Below, piece by piece: positions 8,359-17,331 of a stretch of 31,418 nt of DNA. The first letter of the stretch is position 1; each line of letters starts with the position of its first letter. Made by a program: the position numbers and the translations under genes. A model generated the notes under the pieces. That model did not search any database, was not told the DNA's origin, and saw only the letters and a list, made by a program, of their open reading frames with translations. Source of the stretch: Fidelibacterota bacterium (GTDB lineage: Bacteria; Fidelibacterota; Marinisomatia; SCGC-AAA003-L08; D37C17); NCBI GenBank assembly GCA_002707765.1, contig PANV01000036.1, forward strand, positions 2,583 to 34,000. Reading direction: 5' to 3'.

Positions 8359-8646
8359 ATGAAAAAAGATTTACACCCAAAAGATTATAGATTTGTAGTG
8401 TTTCAAGACGTTTCTTGTAATTATTCATTTCTAACTAAATCAACTATAGCAACCAAAGAAACAATTAAATGGGAAGATGGTAATGAATATCCACTTTACA
8501 AGTTAGATATATCAAGCAAATCACACCCTTATTTTACAGGACAGCAAAATTTAGTTGATACAGCTGGTAGAATTGAAAAATTTAATCAAAAATATAATTT
8601 ACAAGACAAAAAGTCTTCAGATAGCAAAACTAAATCAGATAACTAA
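8359..8646 (+). CDS. rpmE: 50S ribosomal protein L31, type B (zinc-free)
   Basis: bL31 sits at the intersubunit bridge of the 70S ribosome. The opening 'MKKDLHPKDYRFVVFQD', 'STIATKETIKWEDGNEYPL' and 'SSKSHPYFTGQQNLVDTAGR' are the type B pattern; the CxxC zinc motif of type A is absent (the only Cys is residue 20). Residues 81-95 form a Lys/Ser/Asp-rich tail longer than that of many L31 proteins and probably disordered. A GG-containing element (AAGGTAG) precedes the ATG. It pairs with the zinc-free L28 gene just upstream. Confidence 0.95.
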   Translation: MKKDLHPKDYRFVVFQDVSCNYSFLTKSTIATKETIKWEDGNEYPLYKLDISSKSHPYFTGQQNLVDTAGRIEKFNQKYNLQDKKSSDSKTKSDN

Positions 8647-8685
8647 AAAATATAAATTTTACATTTATAGTTCTTTAATAGCTTA

Positions 8686-9669
8686 ATGAGAAAATTTTTT
8701 TTAAAACAAATCATTTTAATCTTAAGCAAAACTTCAATTATGGTGGGTGGTCAAGCTGTATTAAATGGAGTAATGATGCGTGTTCCAGGATATTATGCAA
8801 CTGCAGTTAGAAATCCCCAACGTGAAATTGTGGTTAATAGACAAAAGCATCAGTCCTTAGTAGAGCAATATAGTTTTAATAATATATTAATATTAAGAGG
8901 ATTTTTACACTTAATAGATTCTATGAAAATTGGGTTTAAAACTCTTGATTGGTCTGCAAAAATTTCAGAAGAAGGTCAAAAATCCAATAAAATATTAGAT
9001 TTTTTGATGACAATTTTTTCAATTTTCTTTGCAATATCTTTATTTATGGGAATTCCTTATTTATTAACTAATTATGGTTTGAATAATTTTTTTAATAACT
9101 TAAATAATGATTTTATATTTAATATTGTAGCAGGATTATTAAGAATCTTAATCTTTTTATTATATCTATATTTTATTTCTAGAATTCAAGAGGTCAAGCA
9201 GTTATTTCAATACCATGGCGCTGAGCATAAAGTTGTTTATAATTTTGAATCAGGAAAAAAAATAAATTGTAATAATTCTCAGAAATTCTCAACAAAACAC
9301 CCTAGATGTGGAACAAGTTTTTTATTTATACTAATGTTGATTACTATTATTGCCTATTCTTTCGCAGATAGTTTTATGTCTTACTACAATCTTATTTCAT
9401 TTAATTTTTTTAGCAGAATTATTTTTCACTTGTCTTTGCTTCCACTGGTTGCAGGGCTGGGTTATGAAACATTAAAATTTTTAGCACCTAGACAAAATAA
9501 TTACTTCGTTAAACTTTTATCATTACCAGGTTTAATGTTACAAAATATTACTACACAAGAGCCAAATGATAAACAGATAGAAGTTTCAATTGCAGCCCTG
9601 GAGGCGGCCTTTGGCGATACTCTTAGAAATTATCAGGGTAAACAATATTTAGCAGATGCGGTAGGATAA
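8686..9669 (+). CDS. DUF1385 (YqhQ-type) membrane protein
   Basis: This is a conserved polytopic membrane protein without an established biochemical role. The 327-residue protein carries the family motifs 'GGQAVLNGVMMRVP' at 21-34, 'YHGAEHKVVYNFESG' at 176-190, 'HPRCGTSFLF' at 205-214, and 'PGLMLQNITTQEPNDKQIEV' at 281-300. Hydrophobic segments lie at about 105-128, 144-165, 210-230 and 243-262. The start used gives an 18-residue N-terminal extension; Met19 is an alternative that fits the usual beginning of the family better. No ribosome binding site helps decide. It lies just before prfA, as DUF1385 genes do in several other phyla, which hints at a link to translation or simply old synteny. 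Confidence 0.9.
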   Translation: MRKFFLKQIILILSKTSIMVGGQAVLNGVMMRVPGYYATAVRNPQREIVVNRQKHQSLVEQYSFNNILILRGFLHLIDSMKIGFKTLDWSAKISEEGQKSNKILDFLMTIFSIFFAISLFMGIPYLLTNYGLNNFFNNLNNDFIFNIVAGLLRILIFLLYLYFISRIQEVKQLFQYHGAEHKVVYNFESGKKINCNNSQKFSTKHPRCGTSFLFILMLITIIAYSFADSFMSYYNLISFNFFSRIIFHLSLLPLVAGLGYETLKFLAPRQNNYFVKLLSLPGLMLQNITTQEPNDKQIEVSIAALEAAFGDTLRNYQGKQYLADAVG

Positions 9670-9671
9670 AA

Positions 9672-10739
9672 ATGATTGAGAAACTTACAAGTTTAGTGAA
9701 ACATTATGAACTAGTCGTCAATAAAATGTCAGACCCTAAAGTCGTTTCTGATATAGAAAAATATACAGAGCTAGCAAAAGAACACAGACAATTAACTCCA
9801 ATTATTGATATGTCAAAACAATATATTTCTTTATATAATAATATAAAAGATGATGAGGAAATATTATTAGGAGATGATGTTGAATTGAAAGAAATAGTTA
9901 AAGAAGAAATTTCAGATTTAAAAAAAGATTTAAAATCTTTAGAAGAAAAATTAAAAATAAAACTGTTGCCAAAAGATCCTAATGATGATAAAAATATTAT
10001 TTTGGAGATTCGAAGTGGTACTGGTGGGAATGAAGCTTCTCTTTTTGCAAACGATTTATTCAGAATGTATGCAAGATATTCTGAAAATAAAAAATGGAAT
10101 ACAGAAGTTTTATCAATTAATGAAAACGAGGGTGGTGGCATTAAAGAGGTAGTTATATCTGTTCAGGGCAATGGAGCATTTGGGTATTTGAAATATGAAT
10201 CTGGTGTACATAGAGTACAAAGAATTCCTGAAACTGAGTCCAATGGTAGAGTACATACAAGTGCTGCAACTGTTGCAGTTCTTCCAGAAGCCGAAGAAGT
10301 TGATATTGATATACAGGAAACAGACATAAAAATTGATACCTATAGAGCTTCGGGAGCTGGAGGCCAGCACGTTAATAAAACAGAATCTGCAATTCGTATA
10401 ACTCATATTCCATCTAATTTAATTGTTACATGTCAAGATGAGTCCTCACAACATAAAAATCGTGATAAAGCAATGAAAGTATTGCGAGCTAGATTATTTG
10501 ATTTAGAGACCGAAAAACTCAATAAACAACGTTCTGATAAAAGAAAAGAAATGGTTTCAACTGGTGATAGAAGTGCAAAAATAAGAACATATAATTATCC
10601 TCAGGGAAGGGTTACAGATCATAGAATTAATTTAACTCTATATAAATTAGATGAGATAATGGATGGTAGTATTATGTCTCTAATTGAACCCTTACAATTA
10701 GAAGATCAAAAATTAAAATTAGAAAATATTTCAGAATAA
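9672..10739 (+). CDS. prfA: Peptide chain release factor 1
   Basis: RF1 reads UAA and UAG stop codons and triggers hydrolysis of the finished peptide. The 355-residue protein has the stop-codon-recognising P-x-T motif as Pro-Glu-Thr at 186-188 ('RIPETESNGRVHTSAATV') and the GGQ catalytic loop at 230-232 ('GAGGQHVNKTESAIR'). The PxT motif marks RF1 rather than RF2, which has SPF; the middle residue Glu replaces the E. coli Ala. The N-terminal 100 residues are the helical domain. It starts 2 nt after the DUF1385 gene and is followed directly by prmC, the methylase that modifies the Gln of GGQ. Confidence 0.98.
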   Translation: MIEKLTSLVKHYELVVNKMSDPKVVSDIEKYTELAKEHRQLTPIIDMSKQYISLYNNIKDDEEILLGDDVELKEIVKEEISDLKKDLKSLEEKLKIKLLPKDPNDDKNIILEIRSGTGGNEASLFANDLFRMYARYSENKKWNTEVLSINENEGGGIKEVVISVQGNGAFGYLKYESGVHRVQRIPETESNGRVHTSAATVAVLPEAEEVDIDIQETDIKIDTYRASGAGGQHVNKTESAIRITHIPSNLIVTCQDESSQHKNRDKAMKVLRARLFDLETEKLNKQRSDKRKEMVSTGDRSAKIRTYNYPQGRVTDHRINLTLYKLDEIMDGSIMSLIEPLQLEDQKLKLENISE

Positions 10740-11576
10740 TTGAAAGCTAGCTTATCAATTAATTCTTTAATCCACAGCACTGTTGAAAAACTTCAAAACT
10801 ATGGAATAACAAATGCAAAAAATGAAATAATTTGGTATTTACATCACTTAAAAATTCTAGAAAAAAATAAGCCATATTTAAATTCAAAATCAGTAGATAA
10901 TAAAGTTCAACAAGCTATACATAAATTTTATTTGAACAGAAAACGAGGTATTCCCTTTCAGCACATAATTGGGTATGGAAATTTTTACGGAAGAGATTTT
11001 TTAATCAATGAATATGCCCTTATTCCAAGGCCAGAAACAGAAGTTTTAATTGACATAGTCAAAGGGAAAACTTTTAAAAAAGCTTTAGATATTGGTACAG
11101 GGTCTGGTATTTTGGCAATAACCTTGTCAATAGAAAAAATTGCAAACGAGGTTCTAGCAACAGACATATCAAGCTTTGCAATTGAAGTGGCAGAAAAAAA
11201 TAAGATTCATTTTCAAACACCCAACGTATCTTTTAAGTTACATAATATTTTGACCGAAAGTTTTAATGAAAAGTATGATTTGATTTTATCAAATCCGCCA
11301 TATGTGACTCTCTCAGAATATAGTAATCTAGCTAAACAAATTAAAGAATATGAGCCCAAAATAGCTCTAACTGATTTTAAAGATGGACTAACTTTTTATA
11401 ATCGCTTTGCTAAAATTTTAAGAGATATTTTAAATCCAGGTGGAATATTTATTTGTGAATTGGGAAGTTCAACCATAAATAGTCAAATATTAAAAATTTT
11501 TACAAATCAAGGTTTTACGACTAAAATATATAAAGACTTAAATTCTGATGATAGGGCTTTAAAAATTAATTTATAA
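10740..11576 (+). CDS. prmC: Release factor glutamine methyltransferase
   Basis: PrmC uses S-adenosylmethionine to N5-methylate the Gln of the GGQ motif in RF1 and RF2. The 278-residue protein has a helical N-terminal domain (about 1-75), 'NFYGRDFLINEYALIPRPETE' entering the Rossmann domain (two adjoining motifs), SAM motif I 'ALDIGTGSGIL' near 115-125, and the glutamine-binding 'NPPY' at 185-188. It begins with TTG directly after the TAA of prfA. No in-frame ATG exists in the N-terminal domain, so TTG is the best start. Its TAA overlaps the ATG of the next gene by one base. Confidence 0.95.
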   Translation: MKASLSINSLIHSTVEKLQNYGITNAKNEIIWYLHHLKILEKNKPYLNSKSVDNKVQQAIHKFYLNRKRGIPFQHIIGYGNFYGRDFLINEYALIPRPETEVLIDIVKGKTFKKALDIGTGSGILAITLSIEKIANEVLATDISSFAIEVAEKNKIHFQTPNVSFKLHNILTESFNEKYDLILSNPPYVTLSEYSNLAKQIKEYEPKIALTDFKDGLTFYNRFAKILRDILNPGGIFICELGSSTINSQILKIFTNQGFTTKIYKDLNSDDRALKINL

Positions 11577-12406
11577 TGTTAAGTTTCTTCAAAATTATAA
11601 GAATACATAATATTTTAATTGCTAATTTTGCAGCCTCTATTGCTTATTTCATTATATTAGAAAATAATTTATATATGTTATTTTTAAGTAGTGTTTGTAT
11701 TACTTTTATAATGATGTATGGCAATATGCTAAATGATTATTTAGATATGAAATCTGATATGATTTCTCATCCCAATAGACCCCTACCTCAAAAAAAAATA
11801 AATTTAAAATATTTAAGGCTGTCGATAGGATTTTGTTTAGCTTGCTCTATACTCTTATCTTTTTATTTTAACCATAATACGTTTATGTTTTTATTATTAA
11901 TAATAATTCCATTATTAACTACTTATAATTTTTATTTTAAAGGTTTGCCATTAATTGGAAACATGATTATTGCTTTTTTATTATCTAGCGTATTTTTGTT
12001 TATAGAAATTGCATTAACAAATACAATAAATATTACAATCATTCCTTCCATGTTTGTATTTGGTTTATCTCTTATCAGGGAAGTTGTTAAGGATATGCAT
12101 GATATAGATGGAGATAAAAATAAAAAATTTAAAACTCTACCAATTGTATTAGGTTTTTCAAAATGCTTAATTAGTGTTTTAATTTTTAGCATTATTTTTA
12201 TGTTTTTATTATTTATTCCATATTTTTGTAATTTTTATGGTGAAAATTATTTAATATCTTTAATAGTACTTGTTGAAATTCCAATGTTTGTTTTGTTATT
12301 TTTGTTAAAAAAAACGCCAAATCAATTAAAACTTAAGCAAAGCATTTTTTTATTAAAAATAATAAGCATAACTGGATCTTTAGTAATATTAATAGCAAAT
12401 AGATAA
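11576..12406 (+). CDS. UbiA-family prenyltransferase, DGGGP-synthase-like
   Basis: UbiA proteins are intramembrane enzymes that join an isoprenoid diphosphate to an acceptor. The 276-residue protein is very hydrophobic, with about 8-9 membrane segments. The first Asp-rich motif 'NDYLDMKSD' (53-61) is followed by 'HPNRPLPQ'; the second is 'REVVKDMHDIDGD' (168-180), followed by 'KTLPIVLG'. Together with 'YNFYFKGLPLIGN' these resemble the geranylgeranylglycerol-phosphate geranylgeranyltransferase branch (ether-lipid type) more than quinone UbiA or heme CyoE/CtaB. The acceptor is inferred, not shown; a menaquinone-type (MenA), chlorophyll-type or unknown role remains possible. It overlaps prmC by one base. 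Confidence 0.8.
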   Translation: MLSFFKIIRIHNILIANFAASIAYFIILENNLYMLFLSSVCITFIMMYGNMLNDYLDMKSDMISHPNRPLPQKKINLKYLRLSIGFCLACSILLSFYFNHNTFMFLLLIIIPLLTTYNFYFKGLPLIGNMIIAFLLSSVFLFIEIALTNTINITIIPSMFVFGLSLIREVVKDMHDIDGDKNKKFKTLPIVLGFSKCLISVLIFSIIFMFLLFIPYFCNFYGENYLISLIVLVEIPMFVLLFLLKKTPNQLKLKQSIFLLKIISITGSLVILIANR

Positions 12407-12410
12407 AAAA

Positions 12411-15400
12411 ATGTCAGACTTTGTACACCTTCATAACCACACGGATTATTCTTTATTAGATGCAGCTCAAACAGTTGAGCAAATGTGTAATAGGGTAGAT
12501 GATTTGGGAATGGACAGCATTGCCGTAACAGATCATGGCAATTTATTTGCAATGATTCCTTTTTACAAACAAGCACAGGCTAAAGGTATCAAACCTATTA
12601 TAGGATGTGAAATATATGTAGCTGTTAATTCACATTTAGATAGAAAACATATAGTAACGCCAACTTCAAATAAAAGAAATTATCATCATCTTGTTTTACT
12701 TGCTCAAAATGTTGATGGGTATAAAAATTTAATGAAGTTGTGCTCTATAGCTTATTTAGATGGTTTTTATTACAGGCCTAGAGTAGATAAAAAGTTATTA
12801 AAAAAGTATAATAGTGGATTGATTGCTACATCTGCATGTTTAGCGGGAGAAGTAACTTCTTATGCGGCTGCTGGTGATTATGAATCAGCAAAAAAAGCGG
12901 CTTTGGAATATCAAGAAATTTTTCCTGATAGATTCTATCTAGAACTTCAAAATCATGGAATCATTGAAGAAAAAAAAGCACATGTTATACTAAAAAAACT
13001 ATCCTCAGAGTTAGATATTCCATTAATAGTATCCAATGATTGTCATTATTGTTTAAAGTCAGATTCTAATGCACACGATGCACTGTTTTGCTTGGGAACC
13101 GGGAAAGACGTTGCAGATTTAAATAGAATGAAATATGAACCAGGTAAATTTTATGTTAAATCAGCAGATGAAATGTATAAATTATTCCCTGATGTTCCTC
13201 AAGCCTTAGAGAATACAGTAAAAATTGCTGAACAATGTAATGTAGAAATTCCTTTAGGATCCTATCATTTCCCTGCATATCCACTAGAAAACAATGTTAC
13301 TGCAGATGATTATCTAAGACAATTATGTATTCGAGGATTAAAGCAGCGATATAGCATTATTTCAAATCAGATAACTAAAAGGCTCGATCATGAACTACAT
13401 ATAATAAAAAAAATGGGATATGCAGGATATTTTTTAATCACACAAGATTTTGTTAATTATGCTAAAAACAACAATATACCTGTAGGTCCAGGCAGAGGGT
13501 CAGCTGCTGGATCTATTGTAGCATATTCAACAGGTATTACGGATGTAGATCCTTTAAAATATAACTTGTTATTTGAAAGATTTTTGAATCCAGAACGAGT
13601 GACTATGCCTGATATTGATATTGATTTTTGTATAGATGGAAGAGAGAAGGTTATAGATTATATAAAAGATAAATATGGGCATGATTCTGTTGCACAAATT
13701 ATTACTTTTGGAACGATGAAGGCAAAGTCGGTTCTTAGGGATGTTGGTAGGGTTTTGGGGATGAGCTACGGTGAAGTAGACAGGATTGCTAAATTGGTTC
13801 CAAATGAGCTAAACATTACACTTGAAAGAGCTTTAAAATTAAATCCAGAATTAAGACAAATTTCATCTAGCAGTCCTACTCATAAAAATTTAATTGAATA
13901 TTCTCAAATTTTAGAAGGTTGTCATAGGCACGCTTCAACACATGCAGCAGGCGTTGTCATAGCGCCTGGCCCTTTAACAGATTATGTACCTTTGTTTCAA
14001 AACTCATCAACAGGAGATGTAGCAACGCAAGTAGATATGAATGGCCTGGAAGACTTAGGTTTATTAAAAATGGATTTTCTAGGTCTTCGTAATTTAACAG
14101 TTATTAATAAAGCCATAGAATTAATTGAAAAAAGACATAATAAAAAGATTGATATCAATACAATAGACTTTGAGGATAAAAATGTTTATGACAATATATT
14201 TTCATCAGCGAATACTATTGGTATTTTTCAGTTTGAGTCAGATGGTATGCGAGAATATTTAAATCAACTAAAGTCTAACTGTATAGAAGATTTAGTTGCG
14301 ATGAATGCTTTATATAGGCCAGGTCCCATGGCGAATATTCCTGAATTCATAAATAGAAAACATGGTAATTCTCCTATAAAATATATTGATCCTCAATTAG
14401 AGCCTATCTTAAAAGAAACATATGGAATTATTGTTTATCAGGAACAAGTAATACAAATTGCTTCCGAAATAGGTGGTTTCACGCTTGCTGAATCTGATAT
14501 GATGAGAAGAGCAATGGGTAAGAAAAAAACTAAGCTCATGGCATCATATAAAATACAATTTATTGAAGGCGCCCAAAAAAATCAAGTATCAAAAAAAATT
14601 GCAATAGAGTTATTTGAGCTTTTAGAAAAATTTGCTGATTATGGATTTAATAAAAGTCATTCAGTAGCCTATGCAATGATTGCTTATCAAACAGCGTGGC
14701 TCAAGCATTATTATCCAATAGAATTTTTAACTGCTAATATTTCATCTAATATAAATGATACAGATAATGTAGTAAAACTAATTTCAGATGGAAGAAAAAT
14801 GGGTATAACTATTAACCACCCAGATATTAATAAGTCAAATGCAGATTTTCATATTATTGATGATAATACTTTACAATATGGTTTAGCTGCAATTAAAAAT
14901 GTTGGATATAAAGCAGCAGAGCAAATTGCAAAGAATAGACTGAGAATTGGAAAATATAACTCAATTTTTGAATTAATTACTTCAGGAGAAACCAATATTA
15001 ATAAGAAAGTAATTGAAAGTTTAATTTTAGTTGGAGCATGCGAATCATTAGGTAATCACAGAGCCGAGCTTTTTGAATCAATGGAAATTATTATTGATTT
15101 TGCAAGTAAGTTTCAGAAAGACCAACATAGAAATCAAGAAAGTCTATTTGGAGATAATTCAGGAGTAAGCATAGCATATCCGCAACTCAAACAGATAGAA
15201 TCATGGCCTGTAGATAAAGAGCTTAAATATGAAAAAGAACTATTAGGTTTTTATTTATCAAATAATCCTTTGACAAAATTTGAAGATGATTTTGTTGAAC
15301 TATCAACATTGGATTCTGATGGATATAATAAATACAAAACAGAATATGTTCAAGTTGGAGGAATAATATCGAACGTGAATCTTAGATATGATAAAAATGG

Positions 15401-15845
15401 TAATCAGTGGGCAATTTTATCATTAGATACTTTATCTGGAACAGTTCAAGTATATGTTTTTCATAATACATATTTAGAATATTTAAATTTTATCAAAGAG
15501 GATAAAATAATATTCATTCAAGGAAAAATCTCAAATCAATCTGATAATAATAAAATAAATCAAGTGATAGCAAATAAAATACATAGTCCAGAAGGGATAA
15601 GACAAAAACTAACCCGAAAAATTAATATAAGAATTGATTATGATCAAACTAACACACAGCTTTTAGAATCAGTTTATCAGTTATTTAATGAAAATAAAGG
15701 TTCTTATCCGGTTATGTTTCATATGATGACTTCACAATCTAGATCCCAAAAAATAATTAATAAAAAAATATTAGTTTCAAATGATTTAGATTTTTTAATT
15801 AAACTTAGATCGTTTGTAGGTAATAAAAATGTTTGGCTTTCCTAA
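12411..15845 (+). CDS. dnaE: DNA polymerase III alpha subunit
   Basis: DnaE is the replicative C-family polymerase. The 1144-residue protein has an N-terminal PHP domain (about 3-270), palm/fingers with 'GPGRGSAAGS' (359-368) and catalytic Asp401 and Asp403 in 'PDIDIDF', and a third likely Asp555 in 'LLKMDFLGLRNL'. Further on are a helix-hairpin-helix region near 823-840 ('GLAAIKNVGYKAAEQIA'), a beta-clamp motif 'QESLFG' near 909, and a C-terminal OB domain at about 980-1060. All nine PHP metal ligands seen in proofreading DnaE1 enzymes appear conserved (His8, His10, Asp17, His42, Glu67, His92, Cys143, Asp210, His212). It starts 4 nt after the UbiA gene. Confidence 0.98.
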   Translation: MSDFVHLHNHTDYSLLDAAQTVEQMCNRVDDLGMDSIAVTDHGNLFAMIPFYKQAQAKGIKPIIGCEIYVAVNSHLDRKHIVTPTSNKRNYHHLVLLAQNVDGYKNLMKLCSIAYLDGFYYRPRVDKKLLKKYNSGLIATSACLAGEVTSYAAAGDYESAKKAALEYQEIFPDRFYLELQNHGIIEEKKAHVILKKLSSELDIPLIVSNDCHYCLKSDSNAHDALFCLGTGKDVADLNRMKYEPGKFYVKSADEMYKLFPDVPQALENTVKIAEQCNVEIPLGSYHFPAYPLENNVTADDYLRQLCIRGLKQRYSIISNQITKRLDHELHIIKKMGYAGYFLITQDFVNYAKNNNIPVGPGRGSAAGSIVAYSTGITDVDPLKYNLLFERFLNPERVTMPDIDIDFCIDGREKVIDYIKDKYGHDSVAQIITFGTMKAKSVLRDVGRVLGMSYGEVDRIAKLVPNELNITLERALKLNPELRQISSSSPTHKNLIEYSQILEGCHRHASTHAAGVVIAPGPLTDYVPLFQNSSTGDVATQVDMNGLEDLGLLKMDFLGLRNLTVINKAIELIEKRHNKKIDINTIDFEDKNVYDNIFSSANTIGIFQFESDGMREYLNQLKSNCIEDLVAMNALYRPGPMANIPEFINRKHGNSPIKYIDPQLEPILKETYGIIVYQEQVIQIASEIGGFTLAESDMMRRAMGKKKTKLMASYKIQFIEGAQKNQVSKKIAIELFELLEKFADYGFNKSHSVAYAMIAYQTAWLKHYYPIEFLTANISSNINDTDNVVKLISDGRKMGITINHPDINKSNADFHIIDDNTLQYGLAAIKNVGYKAAEQIAKNRLRIGKYNSIFELITSGETNINKKVIESLILVGACESLGNHRAELFESMEIIIDFASKFQKDQHRNQESLFGDNSGVSIAYPQLKQIESWPVDKELKYEKELLGFYLSNNPLTKFEDDFVELSTLDSDGYNKYKTEYVQVGGIISNVNLRYDKNGNQWAILSLDTLSGTVQVYVFHNTYLEYLNFIKEDKIIFIQGKISNQSDNNKINQVIANKIHSPEGIRQKLTRKINIRIDYDQTNTQLLESVYQLFNENKGSYPVMFHMMTSQSRSQKIINKKILVSNDLDFLIKLRSFVGNKNVWLS

Positions 15846-15847
15846 TA

Positions 15848-16285
15848 ATGAGATTAGTCATTCAAAGAGTTGACGAAGCTTTTACAACCTTAAACGGAGT
15901 TATTGAAAATAGAATTTCTACGGGACTTTTAATTTTTGTAGCAGTTGAGGATAAGGATACGTTTAAAGAAGTACATAAAATGGCCTTAAAGGTTTTAAAG
16001 CTAAGAATTTTTAATGATTCTAATTCAAAAATGAACTACTCGGTTCAAGATATCAAAGGAGAACTGTTAATTATTAGTCAGTTTACACTACTAGCAGATT
16101 GCTTAAGGGGAAACAGGCCGAGTTTCTTGAAATCGGGTGATCCAATTCATGCTAAGAAAATATATAATGAATTTGTAAATTATATGCATAACAAAACAAA
16201 ATTGATAAAATCAGGACAGTTTGGATCTAATATCAAGGTTCACTCAGTAAATTCTGGTCCTGCAACTTTTATTATTGATATGTAA
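15848..16285 (+). CDS. dtd: D-aminoacyl-tRNA deacylase
   Basis: Dtd hydrolyses D-amino acids (and glycine from tRNA-Ala) mischarged on tRNA, enforcing homochirality. Starting at the ATG 2 nt after the dnaE stop gives 145 residues beginning 'MRLVIQRV', the exact length and start of E. coli Dtd; an upstream in-frame TTG would add five residues inside dnaE and is rejected. The active-site motif 'SQFTLLAD' places Thr80 at the classical position, and the cross-subunit Gly-cisPro motif is 'NSGPATF' with Gly137-Pro138. 'RGNRPSF' follows at 87-93. The mutase subunit gene begins at the very next base after its TAA. Confidence 0.96.
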   Translation: MRLVIQRVDEAFTTLNGVIENRISTGLLIFVAVEDKDTFKEVHKMALKVLKLRIFNDSNSKMNYSVQDIKGELLIISQFTLLADCLRGNRPSFLKSGDPIHAKKIYNEFVNYMHNKTKLIKSGQFGSNIKVHSVNSGPATFIIDM

Positions 16286-16690
16286 ATGAAAAATAAGAAT
16301 GTAAGAGTAGTTATGGCCAAACCTGGATTAGATGGCCATGACAGAGGAATTAAAATTTTAGCTAGAGCATTTAGAGATGCAGGAATGGAGGTGATTTATT
16401 TGGGATTGAGGCAAACTCCTGCAATGATCGTTAATGCAGCAATCCAAGAAGATGCTGATGTAATTGCTTTATCTATTTTAAGTGGTGCTCATATGACAAT
16501 TTTTAAAAAAGTGAATTCATTACTAAAGGAGCAAAATATTACCGATGTTTTAATAACAGGGGGAGGTATTATCCCTCAAAGTGATATTGATATTTTAGAA
16601 AAAGAAGGAATTGGTAAACTATTTGGCCCTGGAACAGAAATTAAAAACATAATCAATTATATTGATGGATGGTATACAGAAAATAAATAA
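16286..16690 (+). CDS. Cobalamin-binding domain protein, methylmalonyl-CoA mutase small (C-terminal) subunit type
   Basis: The 134-residue protein is a stand-alone B12-binding Rossmann domain. It carries the DxHxxG motif as Asp16-Gly-His18-Asp-Arg-Gly21 ('GLDGHDRGIK'), whose His coordinates cobalt, followed by 'SILSGAHMTIF' and 'ITGGGIIPQSDI', all typical of the C-terminal domain of methylmalonyl-CoA mutase. In split mutases a separate large subunit provides the catalytic barrel; no such gene is in the window, so the partner must lie elsewhere. It directly abuts dtd and overlaps the TPR gene by one base. Isobutyryl- or ethylmalonyl-CoA mutase small subunits look alike and are not excluded. 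Confidence 0.9.
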   Translation: MKNKNVRVVMAKPGLDGHDRGIKILARAFRDAGMEVIYLGLRQTPAMIVNAAIQEDADVIALSILSGAHMTIFKKVNSLLKEQNITDVLITGGGIIPQSDIDILEKEGIGKLFGPGTEIKNIINYIDGWYTENK

Positions 16691-17331
16691 TGGATAGACA
16701 GAAATTAGAAAAATTTTTTTCATCTCGTAATGGTTCTGCAATATTTCCAGTATTAGCAAATTTATATTACGATCAAAAACTTTACAAGTATGCTACGAAA
16801 GTTTGTGAATTAGGATTATCTGAAGATCCTAATAATTTAGAAGGAAAATATATTTTTGCTAAATCGTTATTAATACAAGGAAAAGTTTACGAAGCTGAAA
16901 AAGTGTTATGTGATATTATAAAAAAGTGCCCCTATCATTTATATTCAAATTTATTATTAATACAAGTTTTAGAAGAACTAAATAGAGATAAGAGAATTAT
17001 AAAAAAATATATTTCAACAGCGTATGCAATGTATCATCACCACCCATTGATTAATCAGTATTATAATAATTATTTTAAAATTAATAAAAAACTAAAGAAT
17101 AATAAAAATAGCAAACCTAACAAAGATAGTATCTCAAAAACAAATAATTCTGTGAATAATTTTGTTTATAATTCAAAGTTAGCTACTGTAACAATGTATA
17201 AATTGCTTTATACTCAAAAAAAATATGATCATGCTTTAGCCGTCTTAAATATTTTAGTGAAAAATCCTAATCATGCTAAATATGCTAAGTCAGAAATTAA
17301 AAAAATAAATTTAAAATTAGGAAGTCAATAA
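16690..17331 (+). CDS. TPR-repeat protein of unknown function
   Basis: The 213-residue protein lacks a signal peptide and membrane segments. Tetratricopeptide-like helices are visible: 'LANLYYDQKLYKYATKVCELGLSEDP' spans about 22-47 (two helices), with two more units to about 100 ('GKYIFAKSLLIQGKVYEAEK', 'LYSNLLLIQVLEELNRD'). A Lys/Asn-rich linker follows at about 130-160, then a last unit near 177-195 ('LLYTQKKYDHALAVLNILV'). It is probably a protein-protein adaptor. It sits between the B12-binding subunit (1-nt overlap) and the M24 peptidase (no gap), so it is co-translated with them, but nothing ties it to either function. Confidence 0.75.
   Translation: MDRQKLEKFFSSRNGSAIFPVLANLYYDQKLYKYATKVCELGLSEDPNNLEGKYIFAKSLLIQGKVYEAEKVLCDIIKKCPYHLYSNLLLIQVLEELNRDKRIIKKYISTAYAMYHHHPLINQYYNNYFKINKKLKNNKNSKPNKDSISKTNNSVNNFVYNSKLATVTMYKLLYTQKKYDHALAVLNILVKNPNHAKYAKSEIKKINLKLGSQ

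Noticed and set aside
9704..10406. Antisense open frames within prfA
   Set aside because: Serine/phenylalanine-rich translations typical of the complement of Lys/Glu-rich coding sequence; no start context and no recognisable domain.
15833..15847. TTG start five codons upstream for dtd
   Set aside because: The ATG at 15848 gives exactly the 145 residues and 'MRLVIQRV' start seen in the family.
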